Assembly: GCF_020708045.1 (NCBI RefSeq)
Contig: NZ_JAJFES010000011.1
Coordinates: 62,001-126,000, forward strand
DNA: 64,000 nucleotides
Origin: Massilia sp. IC2-278
GTDB lineage: Bacteria > Pseudomonadota > Gammaproteobacteria > Burkholderiales > Burkholderiaceae_D
Reading direction: 5' to 3'
How positions within the stretch are numbered: position 1 is the stretch's first letter; each line of letters begins with the position of its first letter. Of the stretch, positions 8,082 through 17,291 are shown piece by piece. The notes beneath the pieces are model-generated. The model had not been told where the DNA came from, did not search any database, and worked only from the letters and a program-made list of their open reading frames with translations. Made by a program: the position numbers and the translations under genes.

Positions 8082-9595
8082 GCGAGACCCTGCTCCAGTA
8101 CCTGTTCACCTCGCTCCCCTTCATTGTCGTGGTGCTGCTGGCGCTGCTCGCCGTGCTCGGCATCGGCGTCGGCCTGGTGTGGCCGCGCCTGCTCGTCTAT
8201 CCCTATTTGTGCATCTTCTTCTGGATGAATTCGACCAGCTACGGCAACCTGTCCGTGTTCGCCACCCCCGGCGTCTACAGCCGCGGCTCGGGCATGCTGC
8301 TGTTCCCGGTGGTGCTCTGGTACGTGCTCGGCGCCTGGTGCTGCGCGCGCATCGCGGCAGGCTTCAGCGGGGGACTGGCGCCCGGCGCGGCGCAGGGGGG
8401 CATGCCGGGCCGGGCGCAGGCGCAGCTAGCCGGTAGCGCAGCGCCCTGCAACCTGCTGCCCTGGTTCTGGGGCTGGACCGTGCTGCTGGCCTGCCACACC
8501 GGCGCCGCTTTCATCGCCGGCGTACCGGTCAAGGACGCGCTGGCCCCGTCCGGCTTCTCGAACATCGTCTGGATGGGCCCGCTGGTCGCCCTGATGCTAC
8601 TCTCGTTCCGCACCCGCGAGCAGGCCCTGGAACTGGCGCGCTTCGTGATGCTGGCGGGCCTGGGCCGCGCCCTGTTCGGCCTGGGACGCTGGGCTGCCTT
8701 CGGAGGCGACCCGAACAATGTATACGCGAACATGAACGCGATCCGCATTCGCCTGACATTCTTCGACATCAACGACAGCCTGCTGTGCATGCTGGCCTTT
8801 TCGATTGCCGCGGTGCAGTTGTTCCAGGCGGCGCAGGGGCGGCGCGCCACGCTCTGGCGCTTCCTCGAATGGCTGACCCTGGGCGCCACCGCCGCCTGCA
8901 TCGTGCTGTCCTACCGGCGCAGCGCCTGGTTCGGCTTCATGCTCGGGTTTGCCATCGTGATGCTGCGCTTCCCGCCGCGGCGCCGGGTGCAGCTAGCGCT
9001 GGCGGCGCTGCCCCTGGCCGGCGCCGCGCTCGGCTATGCGGCCCTGCGCCGCCTCGGCCAGACGCGCGGCGGCAGCGGCCTGTTCTACGACATGCAGTCG
9101 CGCCGCTTCGGCCCCGAGAGCGAACGCGTGCTCGAACTCAAGCTGGTGCTGGGCGACATCCTCGCGAAACCCTTTACCGGCATCGGTTCCTGGGGCCGCT
9201 ATTCCGGCTACGAACAGATTTCCTGGCAAGCCAATCCGGACGGCGGTCTGTTCCTGCACAGCGGAATCCTGCACGTGGCCCTGAAATGCGGCCTGCCCGG
9301 CATCGCGCTGCTGGCCGGGACGGTGGCGGCCTTCGTGCTGGCCGCGCGCCACGCCCTGCGCAGCCTGCCGCCCGAGCTGCTGCCGCTGGGTACGGCGGGC
9401 GTGGCGGCGCTGGCCTTTATGATTCCCGACGTGCTGGTCGGCACGCCGTTCCCGCAGGTACGCACCACGCAAATGCTGGCCATCGCGCTGGCGCTGCCCT
9501 ATGTGGCGCTGGCCGCCGCGGCCCGCCCGGCGCTGCCGGCGCCGCCGTCACGTGCCGGGGCGCCGCGCCTCCGTATCCAGCCGGTGCCGGCCTGA
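8078..9595 (+). CDS. Wzy/O-antigen-ligase-like EPS membrane protein
   Basis: Polytopic inner-membrane protein of 505 residues with about 11-12 hydrophobic segments. The central region (YRRSAWFGFMLGFAIVML) matches the O-antigen ligase/polymerase (Wzy_C) signature, in which an Arg-rich turn precedes a helix, followed by a long periplasmic loop containing GIGSWGRYSGYEQ. The likely role is polymerising EPS repeats in the periplasm, or ligating them to an acceptor. A Gly/Ala-rich insert with little structure sits around residues 95-125. The gene starts on ATGA overlapping epsI. Polymerase and ligase cannot be separated by sequence reading alone. Confidence 0.82.
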   Translation: MSETLLQYLFTSLPFIVVVLLALLAVLGIGVGLVWPRLLVYPYLCIFFWMNSTSYGNLSVFATPGVYSRGSGMLLFPVVLWYVLGAWCCARIAAGFSGGLAPGAAQGGMPGRAQAQLAGSAAPCNLLPWFWGWTVLLACHTGAAFIAGVPVKDALAPSGFSNIVWMGPLVALMLLSFRTREQALELARFVMLAGLGRALFGLGRWAAFGGDPNNVYANMNAIRIRLTFFDINDSLLCMLAFSIAAVQLFQAAQGRRATLWRFLEWLTLGATAACIVLSYRRSAWFGFMLGFAIVMLRFPPRRRVQLALAALPLAGAALGYAALRRLGQTRGGSGLFYDMQSRRFGPESERVLELKLVLGDILAKPFTGIGSWGRYSGYEQISWQANPDGGLFLHSGILHVALKCGLPGIALLAGTVAAFVLAARHALRSLPPELLPLGTAGVAALAFMIPDVLVGTPFPQVRTTQMLAIALALPYVALAAAARPALPAPPSRAGAPRLRIQPVPA

Positions 9596-9612
9596 GTGCC
9601 GCGTAGACCGCC

Positions 9613-11145
9613 ATGCAACTGCGCCTGTTCCGCAATGCCTGGTCGAACCTGCTCGGAGCGGCGGTGCCGGCATTGGCGGCCCTGGCCACCGTGCCCCTGG
9701 TCGTGGCCGGCCTGGGCGAGGCCAACTACGGCCTGTATGCGCTGGTCACGGCCATCGTCGGCTATTTCGCCGTCCTCGACATCAACGTCACCGCCGGCTC
9801 GGTGAAATACATCGCCGCCCAGCATGCGCGTGCCGAGGACGAGCAGATCGCCCGCACGCTGAGCTTCGGCGCCGCCATCTACGCGCTGATCGGTGCGCTG
9901 GGCGGCTGCGGCCTGTTGTTCGGCGCCCGCTTCCTGGTCGCCAAGGTGTTCGCGGTTCCGCCGCACCTGGCCGCGGACGCCGTCGCCAGCCTGCAGCTGG
10001 CCGCGCTCGGCTTTTTCCTGGGCCAACTGCAAAGCTACCTGCACAGCGTGCCGCAGGCGCTGATGCGCTTCGATGTATCCGGACGGCTGGAGATGGTGTT
10101 CGGCACCCTGGTGCCGCTGCTGACGGTCGGCGTGCTGATGCTTGGATATGGCCTGTTCGAGATCATCGCGCTGCGCGTGGCGGCGAGCGCCATGCATTGC
10201 CTGCTGCTGTGGCGCGGCATCGCACGCCTGCTGCCGGGCCTGCACTGGCGCTGGCCCGGGCGCGCGCTACGGCGCGGCATCCTCGGCTTTTCCGCCTACT
10301 CCTTCCTGTCGCGCTTTGCCGCGTTGTCGTATGCCCATGCCGACAAGCTCATCATCGGTGCCTTGGTCGGGGTCACCGGGCTGGCCTATTTCACGGTTGC
10401 GGCCACGCTGGCGAACCGGGTGCTGGGCTTGAGCTTCCGCCTGTCCGGCGTGTTCTTCCCGGCGGCGAGCATGCTGGCCGCGGGCGGCGAGCTGGCGCGC
10501 CTGGACCACGCCTACCTGAAGGCGACCCGCTACGTGGTCTATCTGAACGCGGCCATGCTGGTGCTGCTGGCGGTGTTTGCGGAACCCCTGCTGCGCTACT
10601 GGATGAACCCGGACTTCGCCGCGCATGGCGCCGCCGTGCTGGCGCTGATGGCGCTGGCCCAATTCGTCGATTCCCTTACCAGCCTGCCGTCGCTGGTGAA
10701 CGACGGCATGGGCCACCCGCGCGTCTCCGGCCTGTTCGCGGTGGCGCGCGCCCTGGCCGGGCTGCTCATCGTCTACCTGGGCGTGGCCGGGTGGGGCATC
10801 GCCGGAGCGGCCTGGGGCCACTTGTTTGCTTCCGTGCTGTTCACGGGCGCCTTCCTGGTCTTCGTGCACGGGCGCACGGTGCCGACCCCGCTGGCCCGCC
10901 TGTGTGCGCACGGCCTGTTGCCCGGCATGGCGGGCGCCGCCGGCGTGGCGCTGGCGGCGGCGCTGGCCGAAGCCTGGCTGCACCGCGGCGCGCTCGACTT
11001 CGTGCTGGTCCTGGCGCTGACCCTGGTGCTGCTGGCGCTGGCCGGCGTGCTGGTCGCCGAGCGCGAGGACCGGCGCTGGGCCTGGGCGCAGCTGCGGCTC
11101 CGGCTGCGAGCGCGTATGCGGGCGCGGGCGCGGGCGGGAGGCTAG
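9613..11145 (+). CDS. Wzx-type oligosaccharide flippase
   Basis: MOP-superfamily polysaccharide transporter of 510 residues with 12-14 hydrophobic segments from the N-terminus onward (NLLGAAVPALAALATVPLVV). It probably flips the lipid-linked EPS repeat unit across the inner membrane for the Wzy-like protein encoded just upstream (17 bp gap). The C-terminus is short and Arg-rich (RLRARMRARARAGG), likely cytoplasmic. The next gene begins one base after this stop codon. Confidence 0.85.
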   Translation: MQLRLFRNAWSNLLGAAVPALAALATVPLVVAGLGEANYGLYALVTAIVGYFAVLDINVTAGSVKYIAAQHARAEDEQIARTLSFGAAIYALIGALGGCGLLFGARFLVAKVFAVPPHLAADAVASLQLAALGFFLGQLQSYLHSVPQALMRFDVSGRLEMVFGTLVPLLTVGVLMLGYGLFEIIALRVAASAMHCLLLWRGIARLLPGLHWRWPGRALRRGILGFSAYSFLSRFAALSYAHADKLIIGALVGVTGLAYFTVAATLANRVLGLSFRLSGVFFPAASMLAAGGELARLDHAYLKATRYVVYLNAAMLVLLAVFAEPLLRYWMNPDFAAHGAAVLALMALAQFVDSLTSLPSLVNDGMGHPRVSGLFAVARALAGLLIVYLGVAGWGIAGAAWGHLFASVLFTGAFLVFVHGRTVPTPLARLCAHGLLPGMAGAAGVALAAALAEAWLHRGALDFVLVLALTLVLLALAGVLVAEREDRRWAWAQLRLRLRARMRARARAGG

Positions 11146-11146
11146 G

Positions 11147-12481
11147 GTGCGCATCCTGCTGGTGTCCGAAGACTTGCCCGGCGAGCAGATCGGCGGCCTC
11201 GGCAAGCACGTGGTCACGCTCGGTAATGCCTTGCTGGCGCGCGGGCACGAGGTGCGCATCCTCGGCCGCAACGACCGCGGTAATCGACATGACAATCGCC
11301 AGGGCAATCACAGCGGTGGAAATACCAGGGGCGTCGGCACCAGAGACGGCAGCACGGGCGGCGCCGGCCATGGTTCCGCCGGCGCCGCGCAAGCCGCGCG
11401 CGCCGCGCACGACGCCGCCCGCCAGATCGGCTTCCACGGCACCTTCGTGCCCGGTTTCGACTATGCCCATCCGGGCTGGAAGGAAAGCCAGCTCGGCGTC
11501 TTCAATCCGCTGAAGCGCCCCTATTTTGCGCGCAAGATCGGCACCGCCATCAATCGCCACGCCGCCGATGCCGACGTCGTGCACTACCACGGCCATCTGC
11601 CGATGGTCGGCCTGCACGTGGCGCCCGGCATGAACTACGTGCAGACCCGGCACGACCAGGGCAGCGAATGCCTGACACACCTGCGTTTTCGCGACGACAC
11701 ACCCTGCACCACGCTGGCGCCGCGCGACTGCTCGGCCTGCATCTGCGCACATGCCGGTCCGCTGCGCAAGAGCGTCACGGCAGTGGCGGTGCGGCGCTAC
11801 CGCGAACAGACCGCGCGTGCCTTTGCCATGCACAAGACCGTGTTCGTCTCGCACTTCCTGCAGCGCCAGTTCCTGCGCGCCGTGCCGCATGCCGACCTGG
11901 CGCGCTGCCGCGTGATTCCGAATTTCGTCGATTATCCGCGCCTGGCCGCCACCGTCGATGGGGCGCTGGCGCCGGTGGCCGGGCGCGTGGTGCTGGTCGG
12001 CCGGGTCGATGCCGGCAAGGGCTTCGGCGAATTCCTGGCCGCCGCTGCAGGGCGCCTGCCCGAGCTGGCGCAGGTGCTGGTGGCCGGCGACGGTCCGCAG
12101 CGCCCGCTGCTCGAAGGCCGCCATGCGGGGCCGGGCGTGCGCTTTCTCGGCTGGCAAGATTATCCGGGCGCGCTGGCCCTGGCCGCCAGCGCCCATGTGT
12201 GCGTGGTGCCCTCGGTATGCGAGGAAGCCTGCAGCACCACGGTGCTGGAAGCGCTGGCCCTGGGCCGGCCCTGCATTGCGCTGGCGCGCGGCGGCACGCC
12301 GGAACTGGCCGCCTACCAGCAGTATCCAGGCCAGTTGCAATTGGCCTGGAGCATGCCCGACCTGGTCGCGCGTGTGCGCCGCCAACTGGCCACGCCGCCG
12401 GCCCGGCGCGCCCGTGCCGCCGCGTTCGGCACCGACGCCGCCCACATCCTTCCCCGCCTGCTGGAGCTGTATGCCGAATGA
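11147..12481 (+). CDS. Glycosyltransferase family 4 with Cys cluster and low-complexity insert
   Basis: GT-B retaining glycosyltransferase of 444 residues. It starts at GTG (VRILLVSEDLPGEQIGGLGKH), where the Gly-rich loop typical of GT4 donors appears at once. The C-terminal half has VGRVDAGKGFGEFL, DGPQRPLLEGR and the E(x7)E-like nucleotide-sugar site CEEACSTTVLEALALGRP. Two features are unusual. One is an Asn/Gly/Arg/His-rich insert at about 44-90 that interrupts the N-terminal domain. The other is a cysteine cluster at about 172-203 (CLTHLRFRDDTPC, then CSACICAH) that could bind metal or form disulphides. The acceptor and donor sugars are unknown. Confidence 0.85.
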   Translation: MRILLVSEDLPGEQIGGLGKHVVTLGNALLARGHEVRILGRNDRGNRHDNRQGNHSGGNTRGVGTRDGSTGGAGHGSAGAAQAARAAHDAARQIGFHGTFVPGFDYAHPGWKESQLGVFNPLKRPYFARKIGTAINRHAADADVVHYHGHLPMVGLHVAPGMNYVQTRHDQGSECLTHLRFRDDTPCTTLAPRDCSACICAHAGPLRKSVTAVAVRRYREQTARAFAMHKTVFVSHFLQRQFLRAVPHADLARCRVIPNFVDYPRLAATVDGALAPVAGRVVLVGRVDAGKGFGEFLAAAAGRLPELAQVLVAGDGPQRPLLEGRHAGPGVRFLGWQDYPGALALAASAHVCVVPSVCEEACSTTVLEALALGRPCIALARGGTPELAAYQQYPGQLQLAWSMPDLVARVRRQLATPPARRARAAAFGTDAAHILPRLLELYAE

Positions 12482-13241
12482 ATTGCTGAATGAACTCCCC
12501 AAGCCACCGCGCTTCTCGATCGTCACCTGCACCTGGAACAGCGGTGCGACCCTGGCCGACACCCTGGCCTCGGTACGCACGCAAACCTGCCAGGACCTCG
12601 AGCACATCTTCGTCGACGCCGGGTCGAGCGACGCCACCCTCGGCCTGATCGACGCCCACCCGGTCCCCAGGCGCATACTGCACGGCGTGGACGGCGGCAT
12701 CAGCCGCGCCATGAATGCCGGCATCCTGGCCGCGCGCGGCGACTACATCGCCCACCTGCATTCCGACGATTACTATTTCGCTTCCGACGTGCTGGACAGG
12801 GTGGCGCGCTGCATCGACGAGACTGGCGCGGCCTGGGTGGTGGGCCAGGTGCGCGTGCTGAAGAATGGCCGGCTGGCCGAACCCTACCCGATGCGGCCTT
12901 TCAGCTACCGCGCCTATGCCTCCGGCCACGCGGCGATCGCCCATCCGGCGGTGTTCGTGCGGCGCGACCTGTTCGCGCAGGTGGGCCTGTTCGACGAGGG
13001 CCTGCGCTATGCCATGGACATTGACCTCTGGCTGCGCCTGGCCGCGCATGCGGCGCCGGTCCAGCTCGCCCAGCCGCTGACGGTGTTCCGCGAGCATGCC
13101 GGCAGCGTGTCGAGCGCCAACAAGCTGCGTGCGCGCCAGGAAGAATTCGCGGTGCGGCGCCGCTACCTGCACAAGGCGCCGCTCGCGTTCGCCATTTACT
13201 GCCTGCGCTACCTGAAACGCCTGCGCGCCTGCGCAGCCTGA
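12471..13241 (+). CDS. Glycosyltransferase family 2 (WcaE-like)
   Basis: GT-A inverting glycosyltransferase of 256 residues. The N-terminal nucleotide-binding strand is FSIVTCTWNSGATLADTL, followed by DAGSSDAT and GVDGGISRAMNAGI, and the metal-binding motif region HSDDYYF. It resembles the colanic-acid type WcaE glycosyltransferases. The start chosen is ATG 12471, overlapping the previous gene by 11 bases; the other nearby ATGs are out of frame. It ends the first run of tightly packed EPS genes, and a 316-bp AT-richer spacer follows. The exact sugar is not predictable. Confidence 0.87.
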   Translation: MPNELLNELPKPPRFSIVTCTWNSGATLADTLASVRTQTCQDLEHIFVDAGSSDATLGLIDAHPVPRRILHGVDGGISRAMNAGILAARGDYIAHLHSDDYYFASDVLDRVARCIDETGAAWVVGQVRVLKNGRLAEPYPMRPFSYRAYASGHAAIAHPAVFVRRDLFAQVGLFDEGLRYAMDIDLWLRLAAHAAPVQLAQPLTVFREHAGSVSSANKLRARQEEFAVRRRYLHKAPLAFAIYCLRYLKRLRACAA

Positions 13242-13557
13242 ACATGCTGGCGTAACAATCAATTGCCCGTACAAAAACGAAAGTTGGCAGAGCGTCTTTG
13301 CGAACACAACACAGCTATTACCACTGTGAAAATGATGCTGAAACAAGCTTAATATTCTGGCGTTGGATTTCTGCGATGCACACAAAAAAAGGATGATTTC
13401 GGGAAAAAAGTTGCCGCTGTTCAATTTCTTACTGCGGTAACATCAGTTTGTAGCGATCGACATTTGTTCAGTAAAAGTCTCGATCGTCGGCAATATCGGG
13501 CCATCCACCGTGTTTGGTCCCCTCGACAAGTCATCCCATCGTCCGGAGCATCATTCA
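13242..13557. other. 316-bp spacer, AT-rich, with an operator-like inverted repeat
   Basis: No gene is visible. The stretch is clearly richer in A/T than its neighbours, as expected of a promoter region for the heparinase-type gene that follows. CGATCGA at 13454-13460 and TCGATCG at 13480-13486 form an inverted repeat that could be an operator. I looked for a sigma-54 -24/-12 pair and found only mis-spaced GG/GC pairs, and I saw no convincing sigma-70 -35/-10 pair. Confidence 0.5.
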
Positions 13558-15795
13558 ATGAAATTCAACCGACAGGGCCTGTTGCAGGCCCTCGCCCTGG
13601 CGTCCCTGTGCGCACTGTCGCTGAACGCGCGTGCCGACTGGGCGCAGTCGACCGACCCGCTGATCGTCCAGCCCGGTCCCACCGACAATGCCGTGCAGGC
13701 CCAGAATCCGCCCGGCTTCACCTGGGCGCGCCACCCGACGGGGCCGGCCGCCTACGAAATCGAGATCACCCCGGTTGGCAGCGCGCCGGTCAAGGCTATC
13801 GTCGAACGCAACTGGTACCTGCCGGCCAAGGCGCTTCCGCTGGGCAGCTACAGCTGGCGCGTGCGTCCGAACGGCAGCAACGACTGGTCCAGCCCGCGCA
13901 GCTTCCAGCTCACCAGCCGATCCACCGTGTTCGAAGTGCCCGACAACGCCACGCTGCGCAACCGCATCGCCGCCAAGGCGCGCCCGCGCGCGCTGCCACC
14001 CTCGTTCACCCTGTATACAAGCTGGAATGCTGCCAAGAAGGCCGAGCTCGACCCTTACGTGAGCCGCATGACCAACGAGATCAAGCTCCAGATCAATGCG
14101 TTGCCGCTGCTGAACGACGCGCGCTGGCCGATCGCCATTACCACGCCGCTGACGGCTGCGATGGCCTCGCAGCAGACCGACATCCGCCAGCGCATCAACG
14201 AAGCCAGCCGCCAGCTGGAAGCGGCCGCCATCATGTGGCGCATGAAGCGCGATCCGATGTTCCTGAACGAAGCCCTGCGCAAGGGCGACCAGCTGGCCAG
14301 CCTGAATCCGACCGGCCCGACCAGCTATGCCAACCAGGACCAGGCCACGCGCCAGATCTCGGTGTCCCTGATCAAGGCCGTCGACAGCCTGGCCGGCGAC
14401 CTGGACGCGCCGCGCAAGGCGCGCTGGCTGGAAACCGTGCGCGTGCGCACCGAGGAAATCTACCGCAACCTGGCGGGCGACAACGGCCGTCTCGACCAGT
14501 ACCCCTTCGATTCGCACGGCAACACCAGCCTGGTGTTCCTGGTGCTGATTTCCTCGCTGTCGCTGGGCGACATCCCGGAAGCGCAGAAGTGGTTCGACTT
14601 CTCGTTCCGCGCCTATGCGAATGCGCCGTCGCCCTGGGCCGGCCCGGAAGGCGGCTTCGCCAACGGCACCGCCTATGCTGAGTACGCGGCCGGCTACCTG
14701 GTGCAATTGTGGGACCCGCTGACCCAGGCCACCGGCGTGAATTTCTATGCTAAACCCTGGGCCCTGGGTTTCCTGGACTTCGCCACTCAGTTCACGCCGC
14801 CGGGATCGAAGATCCACGCCTTTGGCGACGGCTCCGAGACCAAGCCCGACACCCGCGTGTTCCACGCCTTCGGTTCGCGCATGGTGTCGCCGCGCGCGGC
14901 CTGGTACGTGGACAAGCTGGGCGGCACCGAAGACACGCTGTCGCTGCTGCAGGCGCCGTATCCGATGCCGGTGGCCGACACCAAAACCCAGGCGCCGCCG
15001 TCGAGCAGCGCCTATTACCCGAGCATCGGCTGGGTTTCGATGCACAGCGACATCGGCTCGACCGCGCGCAGTTCGCTCTACTTCAAGTCCAGCCCGTATG
15101 GCTCCTTCAACCATAGCCATGGCGACCAGAACGGCATCCTGCTGTCGGTGGCCGGCCAGCCGCTGCTGGTGAAAGCCGGCTGGTACGACTGGTACGGCTC
15201 GCCCTACTGGACCGACTGGTACCACCAGAGCCGCTCGCAGAACGCCATCACCTTCGACGGCGGCAAGGGGCAACTGGTGAACGGCTACCGCGAGCAGCTG
15301 CAGCGCAACGGCAAGATCACGGCGTTCTCGGCCCAGCCGGGCTACGACTATGCCGAAGGCGATGCCACCGCGGCCTATGGCGGCCAGTTGACCATGGCCA
15401 AGCGCCAGGTCTGGCACCTGCGCAATGCCGGGAATGCGATCCTGGTGCGCGACCGCCTGTCCGCGAGCGTGCCGCACACCTATGAATTCAACCTGCATGC
15501 CCCGGTGGCGATGACGGTGGAAAACACGGGCGCGGTGAAGATCGCCGCCAACGGCCAGTCGGTCTGCGTGCGCAGCCTGAACGGCAACGCCAGCTTCGCC
15601 AAATGGGCCGGCCCGGCGCCGAAACCCGGCGTCACCGAGGACCACGGCGCCTTCTACCTGCCGAACGACGGCAAGTCGACCGCCGAATTCCTGGTGCTGC
15701 TCGACGTCGGCTGCAAGCGCCCGCCGGTGCAGGTGGCGGCCTCGGGTTCGGTACGCACGGTCACGGTGGCGGGGCAGGCGGTCACGCTGAACTAA
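13558..15795 (+). CDS. Secreted heparinase II/III-type polysaccharide lyase-like protein
   Basis: Exported protein of 745 residues with a clear signal peptide (MKFNRQGLLQALALASLCAL, cleavage after NARA). A fibronectin-like N-terminal section (about 25-125, DUF4962-like) leads into an alpha/alpha toroid (about 130-440) and a beta-sandwich heparinase II/III domain. The latter has the conserved HSHGDQNGILL segment (about residue 520) and the FDGGKGQ loop. Family members cleave acidic polysaccharides by beta-elimination; here it may trim or release the EPS made by the locus. ATG 13558 was chosen because it begins the signal peptide. A strong terminator follows, so the gene ends a transcription unit. 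Confidence 0.85.
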   Translation: MKFNRQGLLQALALASLCALSLNARADWAQSTDPLIVQPGPTDNAVQAQNPPGFTWARHPTGPAAYEIEITPVGSAPVKAIVERNWYLPAKALPLGSYSWRVRPNGSNDWSSPRSFQLTSRSTVFEVPDNATLRNRIAAKARPRALPPSFTLYTSWNAAKKAELDPYVSRMTNEIKLQINALPLLNDARWPIAITTPLTAAMASQQTDIRQRINEASRQLEAAAIMWRMKRDPMFLNEALRKGDQLASLNPTGPTSYANQDQATRQISVSLIKAVDSLAGDLDAPRKARWLETVRVRTEEIYRNLAGDNGRLDQYPFDSHGNTSLVFLVLISSLSLGDIPEAQKWFDFSFRAYANAPSPWAGPEGGFANGTAYAEYAAGYLVQLWDPLTQATGVNFYAKPWALGFLDFATQFTPPGSKIHAFGDGSETKPDTRVFHAFGSRMVSPRAAWYVDKLGGTEDTLSLLQAPYPMPVADTKTQAPPSSSAYYPSIGWVSMHSDIGSTARSSLYFKSSPYGSFNHSHGDQNGILLSVAGQPLLVKAGWYDWYGSPYWTDWYHQSRSQNAITFDGGKGQLVNGYREQLQRNGKITAFSAQPGYDYAEGDATAAYGGQLTMAKRQVWHLRNAGNAILVRDRLSASVPHTYEFNLHAPVAMTVENTGAVKIAANGQSVCVRSLNGNASFAKWAGPAPKPGVTEDHGAFYLPNDGKSTAEFLVLLDVGCKRPPVQVAASGSVRTVTVAGQAVTLN

Positions 15796-15847
15796 GCCGA
15801 GCGGTTCTGCCCCTGTGCTTGCCGCAGCGGGTTGTATCGGTAGCAAA

Positions 15848-15882
15848 ATCCCCACAGCCTGCATGCTGTGGGGATTTTTTTT
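15848..15882 (+). terminator. Rho-independent terminator with a repeated third arm
   Basis: ATCCCCACAGC (15848-15858) pairs perfectly with GCTGTGGGGAT (15865-15875) around a six-base loop, and eight T residues run through 15882. A third copy of the left arm, TCCCCACAGC, lies at 15884-15893, so the right arm could pair with either side. It ends transcription of the heparinase-type gene. Confidence 0.92.
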
Positions 15883-16025
15883 ATCCCCACAGCCCGTGGC
15901 TTTCCAGCGCCGAATAGTTCGCGCGCTTGAGCGGCCGCAAAGGCGCCGTGCGCTCGCTTGCCGCGGCCGCGTTTCGGGCAGCGCGCTGCGCTAGTATCGA
16001 TCGGTCATCACCAGCCGACACCGAC

Positions 16026-17291
16026 ATGCGCTCCAGTCCGCTATCGATTGCCTACATCGTCCGCGACCCCTTGCCGCCGCGCCGGGCCGACGTGCTGACC
16101 CTGTTCGGCGACGAATTGCCGCGCCACGGCGTGCATGCCGAACTCGTCGGGCAGGCCGGCCCCGATGCCGCCGACGGCCCCGATGGCTCGGATGGCACCG
16201 GCAGCACGGGGCAGCCGGACCGGGGCGGCATGCAGGTGGTCGGCCGCCTGGGCAGCCGTTTCGCCGCCGTATGCTCTCCGTTCTGGGACGTGCTGGGCCT
16301 GCTGCGCGCCTGGCGCCGCGTGCGTCCGGGCTGCGTCCAGGTGCGCGACAAGATCGCCAGCGCCTTCATGGCCTGGCTGGCCGCGCGCCTGCTGGGCGTG
16401 CCTTTTGTCTACTGGATGTCGTTCCCGATCGTCGAAGGCTTCGAGGTGCGGCGCGACGCCATCGGCAAGCGGGGCAGGGGAGCGCTGTGGCTGGCGCACG
16501 CGCTGCGGGCGCAGGCCTCGCGCCTGCTGCTGTACCGCCTGGTGCTGCCGCGCGCCGACCACGTGTTCGTACAGAGCGAGGCGATGCGCGCCTGGCTGGC
16601 CGGGAGCGGCATTGCCCCTGGCCGCATGACGGCGGTGCCGATGGGCGTGGACAGCGCCGTGTTCGCGCGCAGCGCCATCGTCCCCAGCACCGACCCGCGC
16701 CTGGACGGGCGGCGCGTGGTCGTCTACCTCGGCAGCGTGGCGCAATCGCGCCAGTCCGGCTTCCTGCTCGACGTCGCGCTGCTGCTGCGCGCGCGCCTGC
16801 CCGAGGTCTTGCTGGTGATCGCCGGCGACGCCCCCTCGCTCGACGAAATGGCCTGGATGCGGCGCGAGATCGCCAGCCTGAAGCTCGGCGAACACGTACT
16901 GCTCACCGGCTGGCTGCCCCAGCGCGAGGCACTCGGCTATGCCGTGCGCGCCGAGGTCGGGCTGTCGCCGATTCCGCGCGGGGTGCTGTTCGACGTGTCT
17001 TCTCCCACCAAGCTGGTCGAGTACCTGGCGCTGGGCATCCCGAGTGTGGCCAACGACATTCCCGACCAGGCCCTGGTCCTGGAGGAAAGCGGGGCCGGGC
17101 TGTGCGTGCCGATGCAGGCCGGGGCCTTTGCCGAGGCCACGCTGCGACTGCTGGACGACCGTGCGCTGGCGGCCGCGCTGGCTGCGCGCGGGCCGCCCTG
17201 GGTAGACGCGCACCGCAGCTACGCGATCCTCGGCCGCAAGGTCGCGCAGGCCTACAGCGCCATCTGCCCGCCATGTGGACCTACTCGCTGA
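16026..17291 (+). CDS. Glycosyltransferase family 4
   Basis: GT-B glycosyltransferase of 421 residues. The start at ATG 16026 gives MRSSPLSIAYIVRDPLPPRR, a normal GT4 beginning; reading further upstream adds an unlikely Ala/Arg stretch. Landmarks are VYLGSVAQSRQSGFLLDVAL, IAGDAPSLDEM, LTGWLPQREALGY and the donor-site region SSPTKLVEYLALGIPSVAND. An acidic Gly/Asp-rich insert (about residues 40-62) sits in the N-terminal domain, similar in style to the insert in the GT4 gene at 11.1 kb. It overlaps the following gene by 19 bases, which suggests translational coupling. Confidence 0.87.
   Translation: MRSSPLSIAYIVRDPLPPRRADVLTLFGDELPRHGVHAELVGQAGPDAADGPDGSDGTGSTGQPDRGGMQVVGRLGSRFAAVCSPFWDVLGLLRAWRRVRPGCVQVRDKIASAFMAWLAARLLGVPFVYWMSFPIVEGFEVRRDAIGKRGRGALWLAHALRAQASRLLLYRLVLPRADHVFVQSEAMRAWLAGSGIAPGRMTAVPMGVDSAVFARSAIVPSTDPRLDGRRVVVYLGSVAQSRQSGFLLDVALLLRARLPEVLLVIAGDAPSLDEMAWMRREIASLKLGEHVLLTGWLPQREALGYAVRAEVGLSPIPRGVLFDVSSPTKLVEYLALGIPSVANDIPDQALVLEESGAGLCVPMQAGAFAEATLRLLDDRALAAALAARGPPWVDAHRSYAILGRKVAQAYSAICPPCGPTR

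Noticed and set aside
13284..13385. Sigma-54 (-24/-12) promoter before the first heparinase-type gene
   Set aside because: TTGGCAGAGC...TTTGC and CTGGCGTTGG...CTGC have GG and GC elements, but their spacing is two bases too long, so they do not fit the strict -24/-12 geometry.
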